Of a stretch of DNA of 64,000 bases, positions 1-8,608 are shown piece by piece; the first letter of the stretch is position 1, and each line of letters begins with the position of its first letter. Below the pieces are notes generated by a model that was not told where the DNA came from, made no database searches, and saw only the letters and a list, made by a program, of their open reading frames with translations. This stretch comes from Corynebacterium sp. ES2730-CONJ. Its GTDB lineage: Bacteria > Actinomycetota > Actinomycetes > Mycobacteriales > Mycobacteriaceae. The stretch spans positions 186,001 to 250,000 of the forward strand of contig NZ_JANUXZ010000003.1 in assembly GCF_024834055.1 (NCBI RefSeq), given 5' to 3'. Made by a program: the position numbers and the translations under genes.

Positions 1-243
1 GATGAAGATATGGACATCAATATTACCAAGGAAAAGAAACTCACCAATATGCGCTCGGCAACAGCCGACGCTACGGTGACTCTGGCTAAAGCGCACGTGC
101 TATCGCTCGATGAGGCCATGGAGTTCTGTGGTCAAGACGAGTGTGTTGAGGTTACTCCGAATATCTTGCGCGTGCGCAAGGTGAACCTCAATGCTACAGA
201 GCGAGCTCGTTCGCGTTCTCGGGAAAAAAACCGCAATAAGTAG
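1..243 (+). CDS. typA: TypA/BipA ribosome-associated GTPase, C-terminal end (5' cut by window)
   Basis: The frame is open from base 1, so only the last 80 residues are present. They match the C-terminal end of the TypA/BipA family: a KEKKLTNMR segment, then an EVTPNILRVRKV-like strand and a basic tail. TypA is a translational GTPase related to EF-G that binds the 70S ribosome and helps subunit assembly and stress adaptation; its C-terminal domain contacts the ribosome. The GTPase domain lies outside the window. In corynebacteria and mycobacteria typA sits just before lpqW and mshB, as it does here apart from the surface-protein gene in between. A strong terminator follows the stop codon. Confidence 0.9.
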   Translation, partial: DEDMDINITKEKKLTNMRSATADATVTLAKAHVLSLDEAMEFCGQDECVEVTPNILRVRKVNLNATERARSRSREKNRNK

Positions 244-250
244 CTTCTCG

Positions 251-290
251 AACCCCCCTTCCACAGCAGAGTGGAAGGGGGGTTGCTTTG
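251..290 (+). terminator. Rho-independent terminator of typA
   Basis: A perfect 14-bp stem (251-264 with 271-284) closes a 6-base loop and is followed by a short T-rich stretch. It lies 8 bases after the typA stop. Confidence 0.88.
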
Positions 291-423
291 TCTAGACCGA
301 TGGCAGGGAGTGGACCTTCACGGGGGTATCCGAGGGTATAGGATTTAGGCAAGGCTAAGTTGCCGAGATATGGTAACTTCGAAAATTTTATCATTTGCCG
401 ATCGATCAGGGAGATCTTCTTAG

Positions 424-3048
424 ATGCACAATCCAGCCCGTTTGACCGCCCTTGGCCTAACCACAGCCCTCGCGCTGCAAGGCGTTGCAGTCACTCAGCC
501 ATCAGTTCTAGCGTTAAGTGTAGTAGCAGCTCAGGCAGCTGAGATTGCATCACTCCCCAGCGATCAGCTGCTGAACCCCCCAGCCGACGCCGCACGTTAC
601 GAAGGTGCATTCACGAGCTTCGATACCATCTACCGTGCACGGCAATATCACGCCGATTCGGCTACCGAGTGGAACGAAGACTTCTACGCTTTCGACAGTC
701 CACGCGCTTCCTGGAAGGGACTAGGATGGGCCAAGCAACACGCTCAAATAGCCCTTGCTGCCCGCACTTTCGTGCTTCTGCAAGCCGAGGATTTCCCCGA
801 AGCGCGGGCCCTCGATCTTACAACGCTTGGATACAAAGAAGCGACCGACCTCAAGGCTAAAGAGATCCTCTCAGAGGCGAAGAAAAAGTTTGCGGAACTC
901 AAAGATCAACCGAATGCCGAAGCGTGGTATCAGACCCGTTATACCGACATCGTGAGATCCCTTGCGATCTTAGAAACCTACACAAATGGAATCGTCGAGG
1001 TTAAGCGCATTCCAATAGCAGCGGTCATCGACTGGGGCGTACCCGATAAATATCCCACTGACTCGGCTCAACGGGCGAAAAAAGAGGACTTCGCTGACCT
1101 CGAGATATACAAGGTAGAGTACAACGAGTCGAAAGCGGATCAGAACTTCGTTACCGAGACCGCAGAAGCGAATGCGCAGACGAATACTGGTGTCCTCGAG
1201 GCCGCCCACGGTCCCCTGCAACCAGCCGATAGTGGTGAAGTTGATTTCGACCGACAAAAGTCTGACCTCAAGGAAAAAATAGCCGATACCCTTGAGCGGG
1301 CCCAGGCCCTTGCTGATTCTCAAGAATTTGTTAGCAAAGCCGAGGAATTAACAGCTACCGTCGAAGCCATCGATTCCGAGATGAAGCTACAGCAGGCCAC
1401 CGAAGAAGTCAACGCGTTTGCCCGCTCCGTCGAGAAAGCTGCTAGCGATGAACTCGCTGCACAGAAGCAAGTGTATACAACTAAGTTGCAGGAGGCTCGG
1501 GCTCAGATCACCGCGCTCTTAGCAGCGGAGATCGCCGAGAATACGCGCACTCGAATCCTAAATGAACTTGACGAACTTGAACGAGGCGTGGCAGACGCGA
1601 CCGATCGAGCAGCTCTCGAGAGTTTGAGCAGCGCCATTGAAACCGCCTTATTGAATGTTTCGGTGCACACTCATCGAGCCGAGGCTCTAAGAGAACTAGC
1701 TACTACTGATGCTGCTGTACAAGCCATCGGTGATGATGCGATCTCAAACAAAGCCGAGGATATACGCAGCAGGCTACTCGATGCCGTATCTCTCGATGGA
1801 GTAACTAGGATCGCCGAGGAGATCGAGCCCTTCAAAGCCGAAGCACAGTCAAGCCTCAATCAAAAAGTAGGAGGAATCCTACGCGAAACCGTAAAAGTAG
1901 CCAACGCCACGCAGGTATACGCCCAGGGAGCAGACTCGAGCCTATTGCAGGCTAAAGCACTTCAGGCGACGCAAATGCTGGGCGCACTCTCCCAAGCTGA
2001 TCTGCCAGAACTTGTGACCAAGAAAGTAGCTGCTAGCGAGCTCAAAGAAAGTGTTCTCGCAATTAAGGTTCGCGTAGAAGAAAACTATCTCGCGACTGCA
2101 CAAACCTCTTTAACCGAGCGGCTGGAAGCCATCCTTGATAAAGCGACCCAGCTTGACAATCAAACGCTCAAGGGCCAAGCCGCGGATCTCCTCAACCAAG
2201 TCGGCTCTTCAACAGTGCACACTATCAAAGACCTAAAATCCAAGGTCACGGCTCTTGAGGCCCAGCTTATCGAGGCCCAGCTTGACGCTGCACGTCAACC
2301 ATTGATTGTGCGTCTTGAAAGTGCAAAAGCGCAAGCGATCAAACTGAACGCTACCGAAATACTCGCTCAGATTGACACGCTTACCGATGATCTCTCTGCA
2401 GCTCAAAACTCAGAGGATCTAGCACCAATCGAAGCAAAGATCATGCAGGTGGAGCAGGATGTTCAGGATTTCTCAGCCAACCTCCGTGCCGAAAAGAGCG
2501 CTGCACTTATGAAGCGGTTGGAGGCTGCGAAGTCGGGTGCTGTGGCTGTGGGCGCTGATGCTGTGGTGGAGCAGGCTGAGGCTGTGATGGCTGAGGTTAA
2601 TGCTGCTGCGAGTGTGGAGGCGCTTGAGCAGTTGGTGGCTCAGGTTGTAGAGGTTGAGCGGGCTGTTGCTGATGCTGTGGCTGAGAAGGTTGATGCTGCT
2701 CGTGCTCCGTTGGTGAAGCGGTTGGAGGCTGCGAAGTCGGGTGCTGTGGCTGTGGGCGCTGATGCTGTGGTGGAGCAGGCTGAGGCTGTGATGGCTGAAG
2801 TCAATGCAGCAGCATCAGTGAGTGCGGTGAGGGCCCTAGAGTCGCAGGTTAACGCCGTCGAGCGAGCACTTGATTCCTTTAAGAAAGAACAAGAAAAGGA
2901 AAAAGAAAAAGACACTCTCAGTACCGGTGCGATCGTAGGCATCGTAACCGCAGTTGTCGCGATACTGGGCGTCTTGCTGGCAGTGCTAGCCCAAGGAATC
3001 CCTGGAATCAACGCCTTCCTTGATTCGCTCCCTCTCCCAAGATTCTAA
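424..3048 (+). CDS. Secreted, membrane-anchored coiled-coil surface protein with repeats
   Basis: This 874-residue protein starts with a signal-peptide-like segment (residues 1-39, ending near AQAAE). A globular region follows to about residue 230, then a long Ala/Glu/Lys-rich helical region of degenerate units of about 68 residues, each containing an RLEAAK-like motif (RLEAILDKA, RLESAKAQA, RLEAAKSGA twice). The C-terminus has a charged stretch (KKEQEKEKEKD), one hydrophobic helix (about residues 837-858) and a short tail ending LPLPRF. This layout resembles corynebacterial surface and S-layer-like proteins anchored by a C-terminal hydrophobic segment; there is no LPxTG motif. The function is unknown; an adhesin, S-layer or spacer role is inference. 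The gene has its own terminator and no operon partners. The repeat block at 2511-2798 uses different codons from the rest of the gene. Confidence 0.78.
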   Translation: MHNPARLTALGLTTALALQGVAVTQPSVLALSVVAAQAAEIASLPSDQLLNPPADAARYEGAFTSFDTIYRARQYHADSATEWNEDFYAFDSPRASWKGLGWAKQHAQIALAARTFVLLQAEDFPEARALDLTTLGYKEATDLKAKEILSEAKKKFAELKDQPNAEAWYQTRYTDIVRSLAILETYTNGIVEVKRIPIAAVIDWGVPDKYPTDSAQRAKKEDFADLEIYKVEYNESKADQNFVTETAEANAQTNTGVLEAAHGPLQPADSGEVDFDRQKSDLKEKIADTLERAQALADSQEFVSKAEELTATVEAIDSEMKLQQATEEVNAFARSVEKAASDELAAQKQVYTTKLQEARAQITALLAAEIAENTRTRILNELDELERGVADATDRAALESLSSAIETALLNVSVHTHRAEALRELATTDAAVQAIGDDAISNKAEDIRSRLLDAVSLDGVTRIAEEIEPFKAEAQSSLNQKVGGILRETVKVANATQVYAQGADSSLLQAKALQATQMLGALSQADLPELVTKKVAASELKESVLAIKVRVEENYLATAQTSLTERLEAILDKATQLDNQTLKGQAADLLNQVGSSTVHTIKDLKSKVTALEAQLIEAQLDAARQPLIVRLESAKAQAIKLNATEILAQIDTLTDDLSAAQNSEDLAPIEAKIMQVEQDVQDFSANLRAEKSAALMKRLEAAKSGAVAVGADAVVEQAEAVMAEVNAAASVEALEQLVAQVVEVERAVADAVAEKVDAARAPLVKRLEAAKSGAVAVGADAVVEQAEAVMAEVNAAASVSAVRALESQVNAVERALDSFKKEQEKEKEKDTLSTGAIVGIVTAVVAILGVLLAVLAQGIPGINAFLDSLPLPRF
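2511..2798 (+). repeat. Two identical 84-bp direct repeats inside the surface-protein gene
   Basis: Bases 2511-2594 and 2715-2798 are identical over 84 bp, exactly 204 bp (68 codons) apart, so the reading frame is kept. Both encode the RLEAAKSGAVAVGADAVVEQ unit. After base 2594/2798 the two copies keep the same eight residues (EVNAAASV) but differ at almost every synonymous position. The block uses almost only T- or G-ending codons (GCT, GTG, GAG, AAG), unlike the flanking gene. Confidence 0.92.
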
Positions 3049-3068
3049 AACCGTATTTTCAATCTAGT

Positions 3069-3106
3069 GAGCTCTAGTCCTCCCGCAGGGGGCTAGAGCT
3101 CTGTTT
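3069..3106 (+). terminator. Terminator of the surface-protein gene
   Basis: A 9-bp stem (3069-3077 with 3093-3101), extendable by G-T pairs, is followed by TGTTTTCG. It lies 20 bases after the stop. Confidence 0.75.
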
Positions 3107-3159
3107 TCGTAATTGTTTCATACACGGTTGCTTGTTTCGGTTGGAATCAGGCGACCAAG

Positions 3160-3165
3160 TAGACT
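3160..3165 (+). promoter_or_regulatory. -10 box TAGACT for a leaderless lpqW transcript
   Basis: TAGACT ends 7 bases before the lpqW ATG, and no Shine-Dalgarno sequence is seen. This spacing would start transcription at the start codon. No clear -35 box. Confidence 0.5.
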
Positions 3166-3172
3166 TTGTAGT

Positions 3173-4777
3173 ATGAAAGCTTTCGATCTCAGCTGGGGGA
3201 TACTCCTCGTCGTGTCTCTGGCGGGCTGTTCGGCTTCGCCCGGCCCCCCTCCCGTTGAGGATCCGCTGGCTTCCCAGATATCTGTGGCTACCAGTACGAC
3301 CACCGGCCAACCCACTCTCCAACAGACAGAACTTGTTATCGGGATCGATCAAGTGCAAACCGGATTTAATCCGCACCTACTTGTCGACGATTCGAGGTTC
3401 ACCCGAACCCTCGCATCGCTTATTCTCCCCAGCGCATTCGTTGACGGAAAGCGAAATAAAGATCTGCTGACTAACGCCTACGTGCTGCCTGTACACACCT
3501 CTGCCACGAAGGCCGACCTCTTAATTCCGCGCGGTGTGGAAGAAAGAACTCAAGGCGATCTTCAGCGCGAGCGACCACTCGCATTTACTGTGCGATACGA
3601 TATCGCCCCAGAAGCACAATGGAGTGATGGAACTCCAATCACTGTCGCGGATTTTGAATATTTGTGGTCTTCAATCATCGCTACTCCCGCTACCCTTAAT
3701 CCCAGCGGTTATCGCGCAATTTCTGCTATCCGTTCCGCCAACGGCGGTAAGACGGTCTACGTTGATTTCGCCCAACCCTACGATGAATGGACGTCGTTAT
3801 TTTCGGCTCTTTTGCCCGCTCACCTTCTACGCGGGGACCCTTTTTCCGAGGTGCTAGCAAGAGGGGTGCCCGCTGCAGCAGGGAAATTTGCGGTTCAGAC
3901 GATCGATCGGCAGCGGGGTGTTTTTATCCTCAAGCGTAATGATCGGTGGTGGGGGCGTGAGCCCGCGCGCGTTGAAACACTTTCATTCAGAGAAATTCGC
4001 AGCACGGCTCAGGGCATAGAGATGCTCAATAGCGGACAAGTTAGTTTTCTGGATCTCAACCCCACCCAGACCTCGCGCGAGGCGTATGAGTTAGTTCCAG
4101 GCACCCAAGTGTGGGAACAGTCCGATGAACTGGAACTCGAAATCGTAGCTAATACAAAGCTGCAACCAGTTGTGCGGCAGGAATTGCAGTCCTTAATCGA
4201 TGCGCCCACTATCGCAAGATTGGCCTACGAGCGCACGAATCACCTTGATATCGACCCTACTGAACGGACGCCGCAAACACTGCATATCAAGCATCTAATC
4301 TCGCCGGTGCGAATCGGGGTTGATCCCTCTCAAGAACTAGACTTTAATGCTGCTCAGGCGCTCATGGCTCTTCTACAGGGCCATAACATTACAGCTACGA
4401 TCGTTCAAGCTGATATGACCACCCTTGTCGGAGCACTGATCCCGCAAGGTAAGGTGGATGTGGTTGTCCACCGCACGAGTGCACAGTTACCCGAGCGCTA
4501 TGCCTGCCCTGCAAAAGGATTGTTGGGCTCCAATATCTCGGGTTTTTGCGACGGGGAATTGCAACAGCGGATCGATGCCTATTACGCCGGGCGTTACCCC
4601 TATGATGAACTCCTCAACGATATTGCTGCAATTGAGCGAAAAGAAACCCTGCGAACGTCCATTGCTCGGGGTACGCGTCTCGAGGTTAAGGGCAGGGGTA
4701 TTGTAGGTCCTGAACCGATTGAGGGAGACGACCCTCGAGGCACAACATCTTTGGATACCTGGAGAGTATATGATTAA
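3173..4777 (+). CDS. lpqW: LpqW-like lipoprotein, family 5 solute-binding fold
   Basis: This is a 534-residue lipoprotein: a signal peptide ends in the lipobox LAGC (Cys near residue 19), followed by a low-complexity linker and a family 5 (peptide/nickel type) solute-binding fold, with a typical AQWSDGTPITVADFEYLWSS segment. Its position between typA and mshB matches mycobacterial LpqW, which is reported to regulate phosphatidylinositol-mannoside and lipoarabinomannan synthesis rather than solute uptake. No ABC transporter genes adjoin it, which fits a non-transport role. I chose the ATG at 3173 rather than an upstream in-frame start because it gives a clean lipoprotein signal and has a well-placed -10 box. 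The mshB start lies inside its 3' end. Confidence 0.75.
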   Translation: MKAFDLSWGILLVVSLAGCSASPGPPPVEDPLASQISVATSTTTGQPTLQQTELVIGIDQVQTGFNPHLLVDDSRFTRTLASLILPSAFVDGKRNKDLLTNAYVLPVHTSATKADLLIPRGVEERTQGDLQRERPLAFTVRYDIAPEAQWSDGTPITVADFEYLWSSIIATPATLNPSGYRAISAIRSANGGKTVYVDFAQPYDEWTSLFSALLPAHLLRGDPFSEVLARGVPAAAGKFAVQTIDRQRGVFILKRNDRWWGREPARVETLSFREIRSTAQGIEMLNSGQVSFLDLNPTQTSREAYELVPGTQVWEQSDELELEIVANTKLQPVVRQELQSLIDAPTIARLAYERTNHLDIDPTERTPQTLHIKHLISPVRIGVDPSQELDFNAAQALMALLQGHNITATIVQADMTTLVGALIPQGKVDVVVHRTSAQLPERYACPAKGLLGSNISGFCDGELQQRIDAYYAGRYPYDELLNDIAAIERKETLRTSIARGTRLEVKGRGIVGPEPIEGDDPRGTTSLDTWRVYD

Positions 4778-5645
4778 CCTGCGCGTCGTCGCAGTGCATG
4801 CCCATCCTGACGACGAAGCCATTTGGACCGGCGGGCTCCTAGCTCATCTTGCGGCACACGGTGCAGACGTTGAAGTTATTACCTGCACCCTGGGTGAACA
4901 GGGAGAAGTTATCGGCTCTCGCTACCAGAATCTGGTCGCCGCCGACCAATTAGGCGGATTCCGCATTTCTGAACTTAGTGAGTCGTTGACGCATCTAGGA
5001 ATACGCGGAGAATTTCTCCGGGCCCCGGGATACTGGCGCGATTCCGGGATGGTCGGTGATGCTGCGAATGAACACCCTAGAGCTTTTATCCACTCAGCGG
5101 ATAAGGCTGTGAAACAACTCATTGAGCAACTGCGCGATCATCCGCCGCAGCTGCTGATCAGCTACGGCCCCGATGGGGGCTACGGTCACCCGGACCATAT
5201 CCGAGCTCACGAGATCACCGAGGCAGCCGCTCGTTATCTAGATATCCCAGTTTTATGGTGCGTGACCCATCAAGAGCTCCTCGCCGACGGCCTAAAAGTC
5301 ATATCGGCCCCAGCGGGATGGCGTATGCCTAAGGCCGGAGAGTTGGCCTGTGTCGACTACTCCGATTTTGCGCTGCGGCTCAGCGATGATGTGCTAGCGA
5401 GGAAAGTGGGCGCTATGAAAGCCCACGCTACGCAAATTTGGGTGGCTGATGGAAGCAGCTGCGCAACCCGACCAGTTGCGGCCTATGCCCCGCAATCCGA
5501 TCCAGAGCGAGCGCCCTTCACTTTTTGCTTGTCTAATATGATTGCTCAGCCATTAAGCCGGTATGAGCATTATCAATTTTCTGAGTTCTCCGATCCCCGA
5601 CGACTACGCGAGATTGTGAGCCTGATAGAGGGTATCGAAAGATGA
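4770..5645 (+). CDS. mshB: Mycothiol deacetylase MshB
   Basis: This 291-residue protein of the PIG-L/LmbE deacetylase family likely removes acetate from GlcNAc-inositol in mycothiol synthesis, in the cytoplasm. The zinc motif AHPDDE is at residues 11-16 and a second motif GYGHPDHIRAH follows near the middle; both are diagnostic. The ATG at 4770 has GGAG five bases upstream and overlaps the end of lpqW by 8 bp, so the two are probably co-translated. The following gene overlaps its stop by ATGA. A longer in-frame reading exists but would put the AHPDDE motif too far from the N-terminus. Confidence 0.88.
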   Translation: MINLRVVAVHAHPDDEAIWTGGLLAHLAAHGADVEVITCTLGEQGEVIGSRYQNLVAADQLGGFRISELSESLTHLGIRGEFLRAPGYWRDSGMVGDAANEHPRAFIHSADKAVKQLIEQLRDHPPQLLISYGPDGGYGHPDHIRAHEITEAAARYLDIPVLWCVTHQELLADGLKVISAPAGWRMPKAGELACVDYSDFALRLSDDVLARKVGAMKAHATQIWVADGSSCATRPVAAYAPQSDPERAPFTFCLSNMIAQPLSRYEHYQFSEFSDPRRLREIVSLIEGIER

Positions 5646-6040
5646 GCTCCGAGAATCCTCAGCGTTATATCTATTCGAATTTCTCCAAGGCGGAGGCGGC
5701 CTTCGGGCTCATGTGGCTCGCACTCGCCTCGCTTTTGTCCGTATTCCTCGAAGTGATTTACCTAGGTGTCTGGATATTCGGGGTCCCGGTGCCTTATACC
5801 ATCGTGATCGCGTTCTTTTTTAATAGAGTTCTCAGTAATACGGCCCTTTTGTGGTCAAAGAATTTAGCGATCGCTGGGATTCCACTATGGGCTTGGACGA
5901 TTGGCTATTTCCTCATGCTGATGGCGCCGAACCTAACAGGGGATCAGTTGGTAGGCTCGAGTATTCGGAGTATAGTGTTGATGTTTGCGGGACTAATCGG
6001 GGGTTTTCTGCCTTTGATGAAGTCAAGAATGGTTAGTTGA
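5642..6040 (+). CDS. Small integral membrane protein linked to mshB
   Basis: This 132-residue protein has about four hydrophobic segments (near residues 15-37, 42-62, 76-93 and 108-126) and no recognisable catalytic motif. Its ATG overlaps the mshB stop (ATGA), so translation is coupled. A small membrane protein stands between mshB and the ferredoxin gene in the same place in mycobacteria (about Rv1171). Function is unknown. Confidence 0.8.
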   Translation: MSSENPQRYIYSNFSKAEAAFGLMWLALASLLSVFLEVIYLGVWIFGVPVPYTIVIAFFFNRVLSNTALLWSKNLAIAGIPLWAWTIGYFLMLMAPNLTGDQLVGSSIRSIVLMFAGLIGGFLPLMKSRMVS

Positions 6041-6057
6041 GAAGAAGTTGGAAAGTA

Positions 6058-6378
6058 ATGACTTACACTATTGCCCAGCCATGCGTTGACGTGATGGACA
6101 AAGCGTGTGTTGAAGAATGCCCAGTTGACTGCATCTACGAAGGCAAACGCTCGCTTTATATCCACCCAGATGAATGCGTGGACTGCGGGGCTTGTGAACC
6201 CGCCTGTCCCGTAGAAGCAATCTTCTATGAAGATGATGTTCCTGATGAATGGATCGACTATAACGAGGCCAATGCCGCCTTCTTCGATGATCTCGGATCA
6301 CCTGGCGGGGCGATGGGTCTTGGCCCCCAAGACTTCGATCCACCGCTGGTTGAAAAATTGCCTCCACAAAACCAATAG
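6058..6378 (+). CDS. fdxA: Seven-iron ferredoxin (3Fe-4S / 4Fe-4S)
   Basis: This 106-residue ferredoxin has the cysteine pattern of the actinobacterial FdxA/FdxC type. CVEECPVDC near the N-terminus together with the [12 protein letters not shown] segment (residues 40-51) ligate one 3Fe-4S and one 4Fe-4S cluster. It is an acidic, soluble electron carrier. The ATG at 6058 begins the conserved TYTIAQPC segment. It is the last gene of the lpqW-mshB run and is followed by a strong terminator. In related genomes the same ferredoxin lies directly upstream of dapC, as here. Confidence 0.93.
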   Translation: MTYTIAQPCVDVMDKACVEECPVDCIYEGKRSLYIHPDECVDCGACEPACPVEAIFYEDDVPDEWIDYNEANAAFFDDLGSPGGAMGLGPQDFDPPLVEKLPPQNQ

Positions 6379-6387
6379 ATCGTCCGC

Positions 6388-6424
6388 TAAGGCCCCTGGG
6401 TTCGACCCAGGGGCCTTAGCCTTT
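6388..6424 (+). terminator. Terminator after the ferredoxin gene
   Basis: A perfect 14-bp inverted repeat (6388-6401 with 6405-6418) forms a strong GC-rich hairpin that also covers the stop-proximal side. The T tract is short (CTTTC). Confidence 0.78.
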
Positions 6425-6489
6425 CATCCGTTAAACTGTTGAAGTGAGAATTTTCTCGCCCCTACTCTTACCCGATCAAGGATATTCCC

Positions 6490-7590
6490 ATGGCCCGTCA
6501 ATCACTTGCTGAAGTCCTTCCAGATTTTCCTTGGAATTCATTACTCCCCGCAAAGAAGCGAGCTAGCGCCCATCCTGATGGGCTCATCAACTTATCGGTT
6601 GGATCGCCCGTCGATCCTGTGGCTCCCGGTATTCAATTAACCCTTGCTGAATCAGGTCAAGCATCCGGGTATCCTCAGACGGTGGGGACACCCCAGCTAC
6701 GCGCAGCTATCAAAGAGTCTCTAGCCAGGCGTTATAATATCCCTCAAGTCGAGGGTATTTTGCCTGTCGTGGGTACTAAAGAGGCAATAGCATGGTTGCC
6801 CACTCTGCTGGGCTGTCGTGGAAAGATTGTGATTCCGACTGTTGCTTATCCCACCTACGAGGTAGGGGCGCTGCTCGCAGGAGCGCAACCAATACGCAGC
6901 GATACTCCGTGGGATGTAGACGACCCTGACACTATTGATTTGATCTTCATTAATTCGCCGTCGAATCCCACTGGCCGTGTGCTTAGCCCTGAGGAACTCC
7001 GACAGTTAATCACTTTCGCTAGAGCACACGATATTATTGTGGCCTCTGACGAATGTTACCTAGGGCTCGTGTGGGAAGGCGAGGCCATGTCCATTCTTGA
7101 TGAGCGGATTTCCCATAACGATCACCGCAATCTCTTGGCCATCCATTCGCTCTCAAAAACATCGAACCTTGCAAGCTACCGCGCCGGGTTTTTAGCGGGA
7201 GCGGATAATATCATCGCGGAGCTCACCGAGACTCGCAAACATGCGGGATTGATGGTACCCGGACCCATCCAAGCTGCGATGGTAACTGCGCTTGCCGACG
7301 ATGACCAAGAAGCTCTGCAAAAACTGCGCTACGCCCGTCGCCGCACAGTCTTGCTTACTGCGCTTCTTCACGCTGGGTTCCAAGTCGAGGAGTCTTCTGC
7401 TGGGCTGTACCTGTGGGCCACCCGCAGAGAGGACTGCTGGACAAGTGTCGAATGGTTTGCCGAGCGCGGCATTCTTGTAGCGCCGGGTTCTTTTTATGGC
7501 CCTACAGCCACGCCATTCGTCCGTCTTGCTTTAACTGCGACCGATCAGGATATCGACAGTGCTGCGCGGCGCTTAGATATCGCCTCCTAG
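6490..7590 (+). CDS. dapC: Succinyldiaminopimelate transaminase DapC
   Basis: This 366-residue fold-type I PLP aminotransferase likely converts N-succinyl-2-amino-6-ketopimelate to N-succinyl-LL-diaminopimelate using glutamate. It shows the N-terminal NLSVGSPVDP segment, INSPSNPTG (about 154-162), the ASDECY motif (about 185-190) and the PLP lysine in HSLSKTSN (Lys223). Length and position after fdxA agree with the actinobacterial DapC. An AAGGA-like ribosome site lies 9-13 bases before the ATG. With dapD and dapE nearby it completes the succinylase branch that supplies meso-diaminopimelate for the cell wall and lysine. Confidence 0.88.
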   Translation: MARQSLAEVLPDFPWNSLLPAKKRASAHPDGLINLSVGSPVDPVAPGIQLTLAESGQASGYPQTVGTPQLRAAIKESLARRYNIPQVEGILPVVGTKEAIAWLPTLLGCRGKIVIPTVAYPTYEVGALLAGAQPIRSDTPWDVDDPDTIDLIFINSPSNPTGRVLSPEELRQLITFARAHDIIVASDECYLGLVWEGEAMSILDERISHNDHRNLLAIHSLSKTSNLASYRAGFLAGADNIIAELTETRKHAGLMVPGPIQAAMVTALADDDQEALQKLRYARRRTVLLTALLHAGFQVEESSAGLYLWATRREDCWTSVEWFAERGILVAPGSFYGPTATPFVRLALTATDQDIDSAARRLDIAS

Positions 7591-8012
7591 CCAGTTGTGC
7601 CACTCTTATTACATTCATCGGATCGCAAACGTGGAGTCGACCCAGGCTATGGTGCCTGCGTGTGAAGCTATGTGCTGCGAATGCTCTTGAGTAGGAGAAT
7701 TCTGAGTGCTCTACTGCTTCCGGCAATAAAACTAATTGGGTCTGTTTTTGCAGCTGATGTCCTAGATGCATAAGCGCGCGCTATTAGTGGGGTGGGGAAG
7801 TGGAGAGTACCCAAGAATTTCCTATATCCGTGAAATTGTCCGCGCTTTTGTGCAAACGGATATTACCGATGCATCCCGACCTCAGGCCCTTGTGATTACT
7901 GGTGTTGATGAGAGATAAACTAACGGCACGTTTTAATTCGCTTAGAAACTTTGCAGCAGAGTAGTATAGGGAAAATCTGTTTTTAACAAAGAATAAGGGA
8001 GCGTAACGTCTA
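7591..8012 (+). other. 422-bp gene-poor stretch with two overlapping short frames
   Basis: No clear gene. A frame of about 33 codons ends at 7773 (hydrophobic, ending GSVFAADVLDA). A second frame of 50 codons, 7766-7918, starts inside it (MHKRALLVGWGSGEY...). They overlap by 8 bp in the style of coupled genes or of a frameshifted remnant. I recognise neither. A TAGTAT box near 7962 could serve the gtrA-like gene downstream. Confidence 0.3.
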
Positions 8013-8576
8013 GTGGCTATCACTATGAGCGAGGCTGGCTCACATCTTCGGCAATTCCTCCAGTTTGGACTGGTGGGAGGCTCGGGGATCGTAGTCAACC
8101 TGGTCGTTGTCTATATAGCCAAGAAATGCGCTGCCTATGGTTTTAATATCAGCGAGCATGATGCCTTTCTGAATCTTTTGGGCAGTCGCTACCACATTCG
8201 CTGGTACCACGTCTTTATGACGGTAGCCTTCCTTGTAGCCAATACGTGGAATTATCAACTCAATCGAATGTGGACCTTTAAATCAGACCGGTTATCCAAG
8301 TGGTGGAGGGGATTTTTTGCTTTTCTCGCCACCGGCCTTTTGGCATTTCTGGTCAGCCAAGTGGTGGCCACCTTATTGATGAATCCTCTGAGCCCTGTGG
8401 CTCTTCCCACCGAGATTTTCGATGATTCCTCCGGGCTGCGGACCAAGTTCTACTGGGCGCTGATCATCGCTATCGGTTTGAGCATGCCAGTTAACTTCGT
8501 CGTTAACAAGCTCTGGACTTTTAAGCCCAAACCAATAACGATCATCAAGGACGTTGACCCCCAAGCTTTGAATTAA
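8013..8576 (+). CDS. GtrA-family membrane protein
   Basis: This 187-residue protein has four membrane segments arranged as in the GtrA family: FLQFGLVGGSGIVVNLVV at the start, a central NTWNYQLNRMWTFKS motif, and a closing NFVVNKLWTFK, which repeats the N-x-x-W-T-F motif. GtrA-like proteins are thought to flip polyprenyl-linked sugars for envelope polysaccharide glycosylation. The partner glycosyltransferase is not adjacent, so the sugar is unknown. The start is a GTG preceded by AAGGGA about 12 bases upstream; an ATG 12 bases further in is an alternative. It converges on dapD across a shared terminator. Confidence 0.85.
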   Translation: MAITMSEAGSHLRQFLQFGLVGGSGIVVNLVVVYIAKKCAAYGFNISEHDAFLNLLGSRYHIRWYHVFMTVAFLVANTWNYQLNRMWTFKSDRLSKWWRGFFAFLATGLLAFLVSQVVATLLMNPLSPVALPTEIFDDSSGLRTKFYWALIIAIGLSMPVNFVVNKLWTFKPKPITIIKDVDPQALN

Positions 8577-8607
8577 AAAATATCCTCTCGTTGTGAGAGG
8601 ATATTTT
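8574..8607. terminator. Bidirectional terminator between gtrA-like gene and dapD
   Basis: The stem TATCCTCTC / GAGAGGATA (arms around 8581-8589 and 8595-8603) is flanked by an A run on the left and a T run on the right. It can therefore terminate both convergent genes. Confidence 0.92.
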
Positions 8608-8608
8608 T

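Noticed and set aside
970..1323. 117-codon minus-strand frame within the surface-protein gene
   Set aside because: It lies opposite a clearly coding, helical region and has no recognisable domain.
2640..3011. Ser/Thr/Ala-rich minus-strand frame over the repeats
   Set aside because: A low-complexity shadow of the GCT/GTG-rich repeat codons.
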